A DNA stretch of 64,000 nt from Pleurocapsa sp. FMAR1 (GTDB lineage: Bacteria; Cyanobacteriota; Cyanobacteriia; Cyanobacteriales; Xenococcaceae): contig NZ_OY762512.1 in assembly GCF_963665995.1 (NCBI RefSeq), positions 2,170,001 to 2,234,000 on the forward strand, written 5' to 3'. Shown piece by piece: positions 24,904 to 33,473 of the stretch. The position numbers and the translations under genes are program-made. The notes below the pieces were generated by a model. The model worked only from the letters and a program-made list of their open reading frames with translations. It did no database searches and was not told the origin of the DNA. How positions within the stretch are numbered: the first letter of the stretch is position 1; the number at the start of each line of letters is the position of its first letter.

Positions 24904-26222
24904 CTTTGATTTGGTGTTGTGATTAACTTTTGTATGATTATTCTTTCAATTATTTCTTCTATTACTGGTACAACAACAGTATTACCTAATAGATCGAAAG
25001 CTTTGGTTACAGGTAAATTAATTTGATAATCTTCTGGAAATCCAAATAATCTCAAACCTTCTCTAATAGTTAGCTTTCTAATTCCATTGCCATCTACAAC
25101 AGCTAACTTATTCATATCTGTCGCTACTAGAGTTGGTGCAATTCTATTAGGATCGAGTATTTTACTAATTTCAAAGCTTAATTTACCAACAATAATATTA
25201 TATCCTTTAGGCAAATCTTTACGATATTGACGCTTTCTTATAACTTTACCATTGCTACTAATTGTTTCTACTAAATCTTTAGGGTATTCAAACTTCAAAT
25301 ATCCTTTGTCAACTAAGTCATCTAACATTAATTTCGGGTCGTTTGATTGAAAGAGATTATTAGGATTATAAAAAGTTAATATTTCTTCTAAAGTTAAAGG
25401 CATCCCATCCATCCATTTAATACCTTTTTTTTCTGCCCAAATTTTTCTTCTTCTTTCTTTTAGCAATTGATTTAACAATTCTTTCTGAGGTTTACTAACT
25501 TGACCTTTTAACTCAAGATCCCAGCTATGTATATTGTCATTTCCTCCACGTTTATCCTTGATGGCTTTTCCATAAAGCTTTTCAATTGAGTAATGAGCTA
25601 AAAGTCGTTGAGTTAAATCGGTTTTTAAGATAGGCTTTTCTGTTTCAAAAATTGTTTTTAATAAAACTTGTTTTTGGCTGGTAAACTCTAAAGATATAGG
25701 ATGATTTTTATTTCCTACTATGTAAATTCGTTTTCTATCTTGAGGAATACCAAAGTTTTTAGCATTTAAAACTTTCCAAGTTACATGATAGTCTAATTGC
25801 TTCAATTTACTTAAAATTGTTGCTAAAGTTTTACCTCGGTCGTGTTGAACTAAACCTTCTACATTTTCTAATAAAAAACCAAAGGGTTGCTTGGCTTCTA
25901 GTATCCTTTCTATTTCAAAAAACAAAGTTCCTCTTGTGTCTAAAAAACCTTGTCTTGTTCCTGCTGTGCTAAATGGTTGACAAGGAAATCCAGCTAATAA
26001 AATGTCAAATTCTGGGATTTCTGAAGTCGCTACTTGAGATATGTCACCATGAATCTTATTTTCTAAAAAATTCTCCTGATATGTCGCGATCGCATATTCT
26101 TTAATTTCCGAAGTAAATACACACTTTGCAGAAATTCTCATTTTTTGACAAGCATCTTCTAAACCTTGTCTCATTCCTCCAAGACCAGCAAATAGGTCAA
26201 TAAAACGAACGCAATCAGTCAT
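24882..26222 (-). CDS. DNA (cytosine-5-)-methyltransferase
   Basis: 446 residues with the C5-MTase motifs in order: FIDLFAGLGGMRQGL (motif I), GFPCQPFSTAGTRQGF (IV, catalytic Cys), FLLENVEGL (VI), PQDRKRIYIVG (VIII), and LLGNTVVVPVIEEI (X). Between VIII and X lies a target-recognition region of about 220 residues, rather long, with an RRKIWAEKKGIKWMDG segment. It should protect host DNA from the convergent restriction enzyme; their stop codons overlap (24882-24903), so the two messages are complementary at the 3' ends. Similar AT content to its partner supports joint transfer. Confidence 0.93.
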   Translation of the reverse strand: MTDCVRFIDLFAGLGGMRQGLEDACQKMRISAKCVFTSEIKEYAIATYQENFLENKIHGDISQVATSEIPEFDILLAGFPCQPFSTAGTRQGFLDTRGTLFFEIERILEAKQPFGFLLENVEGLVQHDRGKTLATILSKLKQLDYHVTWKVLNAKNFGIPQDRKRIYIVGNKNHPISLEFTSQKQVLLKTIFETEKPILKTDLTQRLLAHYSIEKLYGKAIKDKRGGNDNIHSWDLELKGQVSKPQKELLNQLLKERRRKIWAEKKGIKWMDGMPLTLEEILTFYNPNNLFQSNDPKLMLDDLVDKGYLKFEYPKDLVETISSNGKVIRKRQYRKDLPKGYNIIVGKLSFEISKILDPNRIAPTLVATDMNKLAVVDGNGIRKLTIREGLRLFGFPEDYQINLPVTKAFDLLGNTVVVPVIEEIIERIIIQKLITTPNQSYNLCPV

Positions 26223-26557
26223 TATTTCTTAGAATTAATCAGGAATATTATGACGGGAAGAAATGCTCTCGGTTGGAGAACATATTCCACTCCCGTGTTG
26301 ACAATGTTAATAGAAGTATTGTTAAAATATCAACTTATTTTCTTAATCTATTTTAGGTTTCAAGTTTAAAAAGGATCGCTTGCTCTTAATCTTACTCTGA
26401 AAGCGATCGCAATTATTTCCTGAATGTCTTATCTTAACTTTACATCAAGCCTTTAAAGAGTTAAAACGACTACTGTAACTAATAGCTATAAGCTTTAATT
26501 CACAAGCTCTAAGCTCATATCTAAATCAAATAAACTTAGCTTTAAATACAATGCCTG
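26223..26557. other. Spacer between methyltransferase and moxR
   Basis: 335 bases holding divergent promoters. One HIP1 site is at 26403-26410 (AGCGATCGCA). Repeated AAGCT/TTAA-rich words (TAGCTATAAGCTTTAATTCACAAGCTCTAAGCTC, interrupted) occur before moxR. No RNA gene or clear hairpin was seen. Confidence 0.35.
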
Positions 26558-27505
26558 ATGCCAAATAATTTCTTGCTTAATAATCTTACTCAGAAAATAG
26601 ATAAGATCGTCGTTGGTCAATCGGATCTAGTCAGGCAATTATTAGTTGCGTTACTCAGTGGTGGTCACGTCATTATTGAAGGCGTACCAGGCACAGGCAA
26701 AACTTTACTAGTCAAGGTATTATCTAGACTTATTGCAGCAGATTTTCGACGTATCCAGCTAACTCCCGATATTCTCCCTTCTGATATCTTGGGGACAAAC
26801 ATTTTTGATCTTAACAGTCGCGATTTTATTCTTAAAAAAGGACCAGTTTTTACGGAAATACTTTTAGCTGACGAAGTTAACCGCACTCCTCCCAAAACCC
26901 AGGCTGCACTACTTGAAGCTATGGAAGAACAACAAATTACCCTAGATGGCGAAACCATGCTCTTACCTCCTTTATTTTGGGTAATAGCGACCCAAAACTC
27001 TCTAGAATTTGAGGGGACATATCCTTTACCAGAGGCGCAGTTAGATCGCTTTCTCTTTAAGCTTCAAGTAAACTATCCCGCCAAAGATGCAGAAAAACAG
27101 ATGTTGCTTAATGCTCAAAAGGGATTTAAAGCCAAGAAATTAGATTTAGATCAAATTCAGGCGATCGCAACTGTAGCAGATATTCTTGAGCTTAGACAAC
27201 AGGTACAAAATATTCAGGTAGAAGATAATATTTTTGACTACTTACTTAATTTAGTTGAACGTACCCGTCAGCATCCCGACTTGGCTATAGGTGCATCCCC
27301 GCGCTCAACCGTGGCTTGGTTAAATGCTTCCAAAGCCAATGCCTGTTTGTCTGGTAAAGATTATGTCACTCCTGATGATGTCAAAGAAGTTGCTGCACCT
27401 TTGTTGCGCCATCGCCTATTGCTCAAACCCGAAGCACAGTTAGATAGTGTGCAGATTGATGAGGTTATTGAATCTATCCTTAAGCAAATATCCGTACCCA
27501 GGTAA
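26558..27505 (+). CDS. MoxR-family AAA+ ATPase
   Basis: 315 residues. Walker A is GVPGTGKT (residues 42-49), Walker B is LLADEVNR, followed by sensor 1 IATQN and the MoxR insert-2 signature EGTYPLPEAQLDRFLFK; sensor 2 is in GASPRSTVAW. MoxR proteins act as chaperones that insert cofactors or remodel partners, usually together with DUF58 and VWA proteins. The DUF58 gene is found at 31582, about 4 kb further on the same strand, with a MazEF module and cphA2/cphB lying in between, which looks like a split moxR-DUF58 operon. ATG 26558 is used because the nearby ATG 26551 meets a stop after five codons. Confidence 0.92.
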   Translation: MPNNFLLNNLTQKIDKIVVGQSDLVRQLLVALLSGGHVIIEGVPGTGKTLLVKVLSRLIAADFRRIQLTPDILPSDILGTNIFDLNSRDFILKKGPVFTEILLADEVNRTPPKTQAALLEAMEEQQITLDGETMLLPPLFWVIATQNSLEFEGTYPLPEAQLDRFLFKLQVNYPAKDAEKQMLLNAQKGFKAKKLDLDQIQAIATVADILELRQQVQNIQVEDNIFDYLLNLVERTRQHPDLAIGASPRSTVAWLNASKANACLSGKDYVTPDDVKEVAAPLLRHRLLLKPEAQLDSVQIDEVIESILKQISVPR

Positions 27506-27566
27506 TTATTACAGTGAAGGCACTTAAAACAGTTAATATCAATTTTCAAAAATAAAACTATTAAAA

Positions 27567-27908
27567 TTAGAATAAAACAGGATAAATCTTAGCCATTACT
27601 ACATTAAATATTGCAACAGGACATTCTTCAATATATGCAGCGTTTCTAGCTATATAATCTAGTGATCTAAATTGTTCGCTTAATATAACCCCTGTGACTT
27701 TCAGGTTAGAAGGGATTTCAACATAGAAAGGATTTGTACGTGTGGTATTACTTATCGGACAAATCACCGCAAATCCTGTTTTTTGGTTGTAAAGAGATTG
27801 ACTAATAACTAAAGCAGGACGACGACCTCTTTGTTCGTGTCCTGCTTGTGGATCTAAATCTATCCAAATAAAATGTTTTTGTTTAGGAGTATAAATCCTT
27901 TCTACCAC
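27567..27908 (-). CDS. mazF: MazF/PemK-type toxin
   Basis: 113 residues with the MazF fold signatures: GDLVDLDPQ-like opening (FIWIDLDPQAGHEQRGRRPALVIS), GFAVICPISNT (Ser/Thr near the active site), and LSEQFRSLDYIAR. It is an mRNA-cleaving endoribonuclease held in check by the upstream antitoxin, whose gene overlaps it by 7 bases. Complete length, no lesion. Family-wide the arginine after GRRPA and the threonine/serine of the PISNT loop serve catalysis, both visible here. Confidence 0.88.
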   Translation of the reverse strand: MVERIYTPKQKHFIWIDLDPQAGHEQRGRRPALVISQSLYNQKTGFAVICPISNTTRTNPFYVEIPSNLKVTGVILSEQFRSLDYIARNAAYIEECPVAIFNVVMAKIYPVLF

Positions 27909-28144
27909 GCTTCAAGTCCTACAGCATGACCCCAATCAACTTCTTTTTCTTGTGTTTCAGGATAGTCATTTAATAGCTCCTCCAAAGTGAAACTAGGCTT
28001 TTTGTCCACTATTTCTAAAACTATTTTTCCTTTTTGGATAGTGAAGTTAACAGTATCATTTGCCTTAACGTCTAGCTCTTCTGCTATATCTTTGGGTAAC
28101 CTTACAGCTAAAGAATTACCCCACTTACCAACTTGTCCAGTCAC
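27902..28144 (-). CDS. mazE: MazE-like antitoxin (AbrB/SpoVT fold)
   Basis: 80 residues: VGKWGNSLAVRLPKDIAEEL is the swapped-hairpin DNA-binding domain of MazE/AbrB proteins, and the acidic C-terminal tail (LEELLNDYPETQEKEVDWG) is the part that wraps MazF. First gene of the pair, directly overlapping mazF. It likely represses its own operon by binding the promoter upstream of 28144. Confidence 0.88.
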   Translation of the reverse strand: MTGQVGKWGNSLAVRLPKDIAEELDVKANDTVNFTIQKGKIVLEIVDKKPSFTLEELLNDYPETQEKEVDWGHAVGLEAW

Positions 28145-28244
28145 AATTTTAAATAGCTCCTGCTAGGATATCCTGAGTATATCCCATGAAATCATAAATA
28201 AGCAATTTATTTATTGAAGTACGGTTGCTACTCTTATCCCTAAT

Positions 28245-30158
28245 TTATTCCAAAATCGTCGCAATTTCTTTCAGGTAAACCTGCTCTAATAATTCTCCTG
28301 ATTCTAATTCATACTGTTCTAACAAACCTCGATGCTTGATACTTATTTGTCGGTCTTGTTTAATAATTACCGTCGAGTCAGGAAAAACATCTCGTGCCAG
28401 CATGGTTTCTACTTCGTCAGGATCGTCCAAAACTACCATATTACTACCGTAATAAAACATCCCTTCTCTATCCAACACTTTTCCATCGTATTCGGCAATT
28501 AACAAATCTAGTCGAGGATTGCGTAACAAATTGCGCACGTTGGTATTGTAGTTAGAGTTAAGCTGCTTTTCTGAACGATTAACAATGATTCCTTCGCGAC
28601 ACACTGCACCAATTGTCCAATCAGGATGAAAAGTCAAAATGCGATCGCTCAATTTCTGTAGCTGTCGTAGGGTAATGCGGTTAAAACTAATAATCGGAAT
28701 CCGAGCATCTTTACCCGAATCAAAAAAGGTGGCTAGGATGCGGGAGGTAACGTCTACTGGTTCACCAACGGCAGGGTTGAGGTGCATATAAACCCCTGGT
28801 GCAGCATTAATTTCAATGATGCCAAAACTGCTTTGTTTCCACGATTGAGCAAGATCGGCTGTAATGATATCAATTCCCATACAGGTAAGGCGGAAATGTT
28901 GGGCAATATCCTGAGCCAAGATAATATTATCGGGATGTACTCTATTAGTGGCATCGATACTAAAGCCACCAGAAGAAAGATTTGCAACCTTGCGTAAATA
29001 GACGGTGCGATCGCTTTCTATCACGCTATCTAAATCTAGTCCCTGTTCTGCTAAATACAGGTGCATCGACTCATCCGTTTGAATTTTACCCATAGGGGAA
29101 GTAGGAGTGTCGCTGCGTTGAGGAGAACGGTTTTCTCGTTCAATTAGTTCTCTTACCGAAGATCGACCATTGCCAACTACTGAGGCTGGTTGACGTTCGA
29201 TCGCTGCCACAAAACGACCATTAACACACAGTAAACGATAATCATGACCTGCAATGCTATTTTCGACGATAATTGCTGCTTTTTCCCCTTCAGGTACGGC
29301 ATCTACCGCTCTTTGGTAGGCGGATTCTAGTTCGGTTTCTTCTTGGATATCGGCAGTTACACCAATGCCTTTATGTCCCGATACAGGCTTGACAGCTACG
29401 GGATAACCCAATTCTGCTGCTGCATCACAGGCTGCTGATAAAGAATAAACTATATCTCCTTTGGGTACAGGAAAACCCAACTCAGCCAAAAATCTTTTGC
29501 AGTCGTCTTTTTGGGTGGAAAAGTCCGAATCTAAATGACTATCGGTATCAAAAGTTGTAGCGACTCCTCTAATCTGTTTTTTGCCATAACCATACTGCAT
29601 CAATCTTTCATCCCAGAGATAAAAACTGGGAATTTCCTTGGCATTTGCCGATCGCAGTAAAGCATATACGGTTGGTCCACCATATACCGAATTACGAAAA
29701 ACTTGCTGTAAATAATCTATTTGGGAGGCAATGGCAAAATCTTCGCCTCTAGCGATCGCCTCAAACCAATCCCAGACCGTATAAATTACTTCTCTAGTAG
29801 TCCGCAGATGTAGTGATTCTATAGCAATTTTGGCTGATTCAGATTGCTGCTGCACACTCCAACCCTGAAGATGCAAATCCATGTCCAGCTTATTTACCAT
29901 CGAAGCGGTGTTGGCAAATAACTCTGCATGGGAAGCATATTCTATTTCTGTTAATCGAGGATAGCGATCGCCCAATACAGCTAGATAGTCTGAAATAGGT
30001 AAAGGGCGATCGTATCCCGTTAAAGCCAATTCAAATACTAACGAGGCTCTATTTAAATAAGGATTTGGTCCTAAATATTCTTGAACGTTGAATAAATCAA
30101 AAACATCGCTATCTCTAGCATTAACGCGAACTGGTTGTTCTATTTGGTCAATTAACAT
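28245..30158 (-). CDS. cphA2: Cyanophycin synthetase 2 (dipeptide-polymerising, CphA2-type)
   Basis: 637 residues from ATG 30158 (an in-frame TTG precedes it). Residues 1-220 correspond to the CphA N-domain (NVQEYLGPNPYLNRASLVFEL), then an ATP-grasp domain (VAVKPVSGHKGIGVTADI, IVENSIAGHDYRLLCVNG, GIIEINAAPGVYMHLNP). The C-terminal part is a short degenerate stretch and has no Mur-ligase P-loop (GTNGKT). Full CphA1 is about 870-900 residues with both ligase sites. This truncated architecture matches CphA2, reported to link beta-Asp-Arg dipeptides into cyanophycin with a single ATP site. Divergently transcribed from cyanophycinase 300 bases away, so polymer making and breaking are encoded side by side. 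Confidence 0.85.
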   Translation of the reverse strand: MLIDQIEQPVRVNARDSDVFDLFNVQEYLGPNPYLNRASLVFELALTGYDRPLPISDYLAVLGDRYPRLTEIEYASHAELFANTASMVNKLDMDLHLQGWSVQQQSESAKIAIESLHLRTTREVIYTVWDWFEAIARGEDFAIASQIDYLQQVFRNSVYGGPTVYALLRSANAKEIPSFYLWDERLMQYGYGKKQIRGVATTFDTDSHLDSDFSTQKDDCKRFLAELGFPVPKGDIVYSLSAACDAAAELGYPVAVKPVSGHKGIGVTADIQEETELESAYQRAVDAVPEGEKAAIIVENSIAGHDYRLLCVNGRFVAAIERQPASVVGNGRSSVRELIERENRSPQRSDTPTSPMGKIQTDESMHLYLAEQGLDLDSVIESDRTVYLRKVANLSSGGFSIDATNRVHPDNIILAQDIAQHFRLTCMGIDIITADLAQSWKQSSFGIIEINAAPGVYMHLNPAVGEPVDVTSRILATFFDSGKDARIPIISFNRITLRQLQKLSDRILTFHPDWTIGAVCREGIIVNRSEKQLNSNYNTNVRNLLRNPRLDLLIAEYDGKVLDREGMFYYGSNMVVLDDPDEVETMLARDVFPDSTVIIKQDRQISIKHRGLLEQYELESGELLEQVYLKEIATILE

Positions 30159-30161
30159 CAA

Positions 30162-30455
30162 ACTTCTTTCACAGCAACACCAAACACGATAGTAAAAAAT
30201 TGGTTTTTTAGCGTCTATCTAGAGATTTATCTTGTTGATTACCTATAGCCGACTATTGTGTTATTTTTTACTTTTTAATGTAGACTAATTAACTTGCGAT
30301 TTGTACTAAAAAGCCTAGGGATCGAGTCTTATTCGCTAATTGCTGCTGGTTATTTATACTGTAGGATATAAAATATATCTTTGGAAGTAGTATAAGTATC
30401 AAGTAAATATGTTTTATTAAAGATAATTGATAGTAGATAAGTACTTAATACAGCT
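30162..30455. promoter_or_regulatory. Shared divergent promoter region of cphA2 and cphB
   Basis: About 295 AT-rich bases between the two starts. A GTA-N8-TAC NtcA-type site was looked for by eye and no convincing one was found, although cyanophycin genes are often nitrogen-regulated. No hairpin or repeat stands out. Confidence 0.35.
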
Positions 30456-31301
30456 ATGGTGGCAATAGAATCGAAAAGCAGCAATAAAAAGAATATGAAC
30501 GCTGTAAAGACTCAAACTGGACAGCTAATAATCATTGGTGGCGGGGAAGACAAAGAAGGCGAATGTAAAATCTTAAGAGAATTTATCCGTCGTGCAGGAG
30601 GCAGAGACTCTCGGATTGCGGTGATGACTGTAGCAACATCTTTACCTGGGGAAGTAGGTAGAGACTACCGAGATTTATTTGAAAAGTTGGGTGCAGACGT
30701 AGTAGATGTTGTTGATACCGAACGCAGAGAAGATGCTAGCTATTCGCGAAATTTAGAAATTATTGAAAGTGCTACTGGAGTGTTCTTTACAGGCGGAGAT
30801 CAGGCTCGGATCACAGAAATACTCAAAGACAGCGAGATTGACAAATTGCTTCATCAAAAGTTTGATCGCGGTTTGATTATTGCAGGTACAAGTGCAGGCG
30901 CAGCGATGATGCCTGATATTATGATCGTCGAAGGCGAAGGCGAAACTAATCCCCGTCTCGATAGTGTTATTTTAGAGCCAGGTATGGGCTTTTTACCCCA
31001 AGTAGCGATCGATCAGCATTTTTCCCAAAGAGGCAGACTGGGTAGATTGGTTTCTGCTTTAATTCAACAGCCAGCAGTGTTGGGTTTTGGTATTGACGAA
31101 GACACGGCGATCGCCGTCAATGGAGATGAAATCGAAGTTATAGGCGAAGGCGCAGTAACTATAGTTGATGTTGCTAACGTTAGTCACACCAACCTCAAAG
31201 AATCTCTAAATGATGAAGCTTTAGCAATTTGTGGTGCCAAGCTGCATATTTTGCCTAATGGTTATCGCTTTAGTCTTAAGCAAAGAGATTGTCTTTGTTA
31301 A
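30456..31301 (+). CDS. cphB: Cyanophycinase
   Basis: 281 residues, peptidase S51 family. The nucleophile is Ser146 in GTSAGA; GGEDKEGECKIL near the N-terminus and FFTGGDQARITEIL precede it, and AIDQHFSQRGRLGRL carries the His. It cuts cyanophycin into beta-Asp-Arg dipeptides, which could be used by the dipeptide polymerase encoded divergently. The first 13 residues are an extension relative to Synechocystis CphB (nucleophile near 132); a second ATG at codon 14 gives the more typical length and could be the true start. Confidence 0.95.
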   Translation: MVAIESKSSNKKNMNAVKTQTGQLIIIGGGEDKEGECKILREFIRRAGGRDSRIAVMTVATSLPGEVGRDYRDLFEKLGADVVDVVDTERREDASYSRNLEIIESATGVFFTGGDQARITEILKDSEIDKLLHQKFDRGLIIAGTSAGAAMMPDIMIVEGEGETNPRLDSVILEPGMGFLPQVAIDQHFSQRGRLGRLVSALIQQPAVLGFGIDEDTAIAVNGDEIEVIGEGAVTIVDVANVSHTNLKESLNDEALAICGAKLHILPNGYRFSLKQRDCLC

Positions 31302-31338
31302 TAGGCAATAGTTAGAGTAGTCTAGGGCAGTTAGACGA

Positions 31339-31364
31339 GAGACCCCGCGCCGACGCGGGGTCTC
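31339..31364. repeat. Perfect 11-bp hairpin GAGACCCCGCG/CGCGGGGTCTC
   Basis: Eleven-base perfect arms around a CCGA loop. The right arm (GACGCGGGGTCT) is the conserved right half of the module B palindromes at 5.4, 15.6 and 37 kb, so this looks like a reduced or rearranged member. It lies 38 bases after cphB and could also end its transcript, although no T-run follows. Confidence 0.7.
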
Positions 31365-31489
31365 GACCCAACGGACTGGCCCCAGAATGCACGAGGGAGA
31401 CAGTAAAAATGTTCAAAAACTTAAGGCTGGGTTAGATTGGTCTGAGGGCATTTCCAAGCGCGATCATGGTGCAGTTTCAGATACAATTT

Positions 31490-31530
31490 ATCGAGCGATA
31501 AGCCTACGGCATGGCTTCGCTACGCATTTT
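31490..31530. repeat. Dispersed repeat fragment AAGCCTACGGCATGGCTTCGCTACGC
   Basis: The words AGCCTACGGCATGGCT and TCGCTACGC recall a common dispersed repeat of cyanobacterial genomes (a GCGTAGCC/GGCTACGC palindrome around GCATGC-like cores). It lies in the spacer before the DUF58 gene. A 63-codon open frame across it has no protein-like features and was not called. Confidence 0.4.
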
Positions 31531-31581
31531 GCTAACTGGTTGCTCTTTATCTTTTGTTCTTCATCCCTCATCCCTTAAATC

Positions 31582-32889
31582 ATGATTCCATCAAGACGAT
31601 GTTATGTACTGCTATCAATAGGTGGTGCAAGTGCTGCGCTACTAGATGTCTTAATCAATCGTCAAGTGAGTTTAAACTTTCTGGGGATTTATGATTTTGC
31701 TTTACTAGTGGCAACCATTGCCGATGCGTCTGGGATTAAGTCTAATGCAGTTGAGGTAGTACGGCAGAAAATAGATCGCCTCTCAGTCGGCAGAGATAAC
31801 CCGATCGAGTTACAGATCCAAGCTAGTAAAAATAAAGCTACTGTTCTGATTCGTGATGCTTTTCCTCAAAAGTTTACGGTTGATAAAGATACTCTAAAAA
31901 TCAACATACCTGCTAATAGCATTAGTGAGCAAACTTATATTATTCATCCTGATAGTCGCGGAGAATATGAGTGGGGAGATATTCATATTCGTCAGTTAGG
32001 AAAGCTTAGTTTAGCTTGGCGAGATTGGAAAGTACCAGCTAAACAAAAAGTAACTATCTATCCTGACCTGATCGGTTTAAAGCAGCTTTCAATTCGCTTG
32101 ACTATCGAAAATAGTGGCACAATGCGTCAGGCGAGAAGACTGGGAAACGGTACAGAATTTGCAGAGTTGAGGGAATATAGTTCAGGGGAAGATATTCGCC
32201 TGATTGATTGGAAAGCTACTGCCCGTCGCGATCGCCCCGTAGTTAGAGTTTTAGAACCAGAACAAGAACAAACTATATTTATACTCCTAGATCGGGGGCG
32301 TTTGATGACTGCCAGGGTAGAGGGTTTAAAACGATTTGACTGGGGTTTAAATGCTACTTTGTCTATGGCTTTGGCAGGGTTAAGCCGTGGAGATAAAGTT
32401 GGCGTGGCAGCATTCGATCGCGATATCGCCACCTGGATCCCCCCAGAAAGGGGAAATCATCATCTCTCTAAACTAGTTGATCGCCTGACACCAATTCAAC
32501 CTGTATTGTTAGAACCAGATTACCTTGGTGCAGTAACTAAAGTCATTACCCAACAAACTCGTCGTGCTTTGGTGGTTGTGATCACAGATATAGTTGATGA
32601 GACAGCATCGAGTGAGTTACTCAGTGCCATGATGCGTTTAACTCCCCGCTATCTGCCTTTCTGTGTAACTCTCCGAGATCCTGTCATCGATCGGCTTGCT
32701 CACTCCCACACAGATAATACTAAGGATACTTATGCCCGTGCAGTGGCTTTAGATTTATTAGCACAGCGTCAACTAGCCTTTACCAAATTAAGACAGCGAG
32801 GCGTATTAGTTTTAGATGCACCATGCGATCGCATTAGCGAAGAATTAGTTGATCGCTATTTGCAGTTAAAAGCTCGCAATTTATTATGA
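31582..32889 (+). CDS. DUF58-domain protein (MoxR partner)
   Basis: 435 residues. An N-terminal hydrophobic stretch (residues 8-50) is followed by a beta-rich middle (RDAFPQKFTVDKDTL, HPDSRGEYEWGDIHIRQLG) and the DUF58 signature RLGNGTEFAELREYSSGEDIRLIDWKATARR at about 182-215. The following part has VWA-like fold elements with ILLDRGRLM and VVVITDI. DUF58 proteins go with MoxR ATPases; the ATPase gene is at 26558 on the same strand. Role unknown beyond that association. A small antitoxin-like gene follows at 56 bases. Confidence 0.85.
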   Translation: MIPSRRCYVLLSIGGASAALLDVLINRQVSLNFLGIYDFALLVATIADASGIKSNAVEVVRQKIDRLSVGRDNPIELQIQASKNKATVLIRDAFPQKFTVDKDTLKINIPANSISEQTYIIHPDSRGEYEWGDIHIRQLGKLSLAWRDWKVPAKQKVTIYPDLIGLKQLSIRLTIENSGTMRQARRLGNGTEFAELREYSSGEDIRLIDWKATARRDRPVVRVLEPEQEQTIFILLDRGRLMTARVEGLKRFDWGLNATLSMALAGLSRGDKVGVAAFDRDIATWIPPERGNHHLSKLVDRLTPIQPVLLEPDYLGAVTKVITQQTRRALVVVITDIVDETASSELLSAMMRLTPRYLPFCVTLRDPVIDRLAHSHTDNTKDTYARAVALDLLAQRQLAFTKLRQRGVLVLDAPCDRISEELVDRYLQLKARNLL

Positions 32890-32944
32890 TTTGGATAAAA
32901 TTGAATCACTCATAACAATCTAAACTTTAAATATTATTCAATTT

Positions 32945-33130
32945 ATGACTATAACTCTAAATCCTACAGTAGAAGAAATTAGAAAAATAATCTTTCAATT
33001 ACCAATACAAGATCAAATATTTCTTAAGGAACAACTGGAAGAAAAATTAGAAACCTTACAAATGATGCAGTTAGCAGAAACTGGTTTTACTGAGTGGAAT
33101 GATCCAGAGGAAGATATTTATAATGAATAA
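32945..33130 (+). CDS. Small antitoxin-like protein preceding a broken MazF-type toxin
   Basis: 61 residues: TVEEIRKIIFQLPIQDQIFLKEQLEEKLETLQMMQLAE, then an acidic tail ETGFTEWNDPEEDIYNE. The helical segment and acidic end are typical of cyanobacterial antitoxins that precede PemK-like toxins. Its stop overlaps the start of the toxin frame (ATG at 33123), as in working pairs. The antitoxin frame is intact while the toxin frame has two stop codons. Confidence 0.65.
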   Translation: MTITLNPTVEEIRKIIFQLPIQDQIFLKEQLEEKLETLQMMQLAETGFTEWNDPEEDIYNE

Positions 33131-33473
33131 CCCTTAACCTGATGAAATCTAGTTAGTTAAATTTCCCTTCAGCGATTTTACTTCGGTAAAAGTAAGACTT
33201 GCATTGATTTTGGCAGTTCATCGAGAAGAAGTTATAATTTTAGGTGTTTTTTCTAAAATTCCTGCTGACGGTTTACGGGATAGTTGGGTATTAGTTGAAG
33301 ATAGTAATCCGAACTTCTCACAAATAGGATTAAAGAAAACATCTCTAATTCGAGCCGATAAAATAGCAACTGTAAGTAAATCAGTATTCAAACAAAAGCT
33401 AGGTTCTTTGTCTGATGAATTACTAGCTCAGGTCAGGAAAGCAGTTCAAGTTTCCCTAAGATTGAATAATTAA
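33123..33473 (+). pseudogene. PemK/MazF-type toxin killed by two nonsense codons
   Basis: Read from ATG 33123, the frame is MNNP, TAA (33135-33137), PDEI, TAG (33150-33152), then LVKFPFSDFTSVKVRLALIL, HREEVIILGVFSKIP, ILVE-like DSWVLVEDSNPNF, TGLKKTSLI-like IGLKKTSLIRADKIATV and a closing helix. Functional relatives read GDIWLVKFPFSDF at the same place, so TAG most likely replaced a Trp codon (TGG). A TTG at 33204 could start an 89-residue fragment but would lack the first strand and active-site loop. No toxin activity is expected. Confidence 0.8.

Noticed and set aside
31387-31578. 63-codon open frame between cphB and the DUF58 gene
   Set aside because: Crosses a dispersed repeat and has no ribosome site or conserved pattern.
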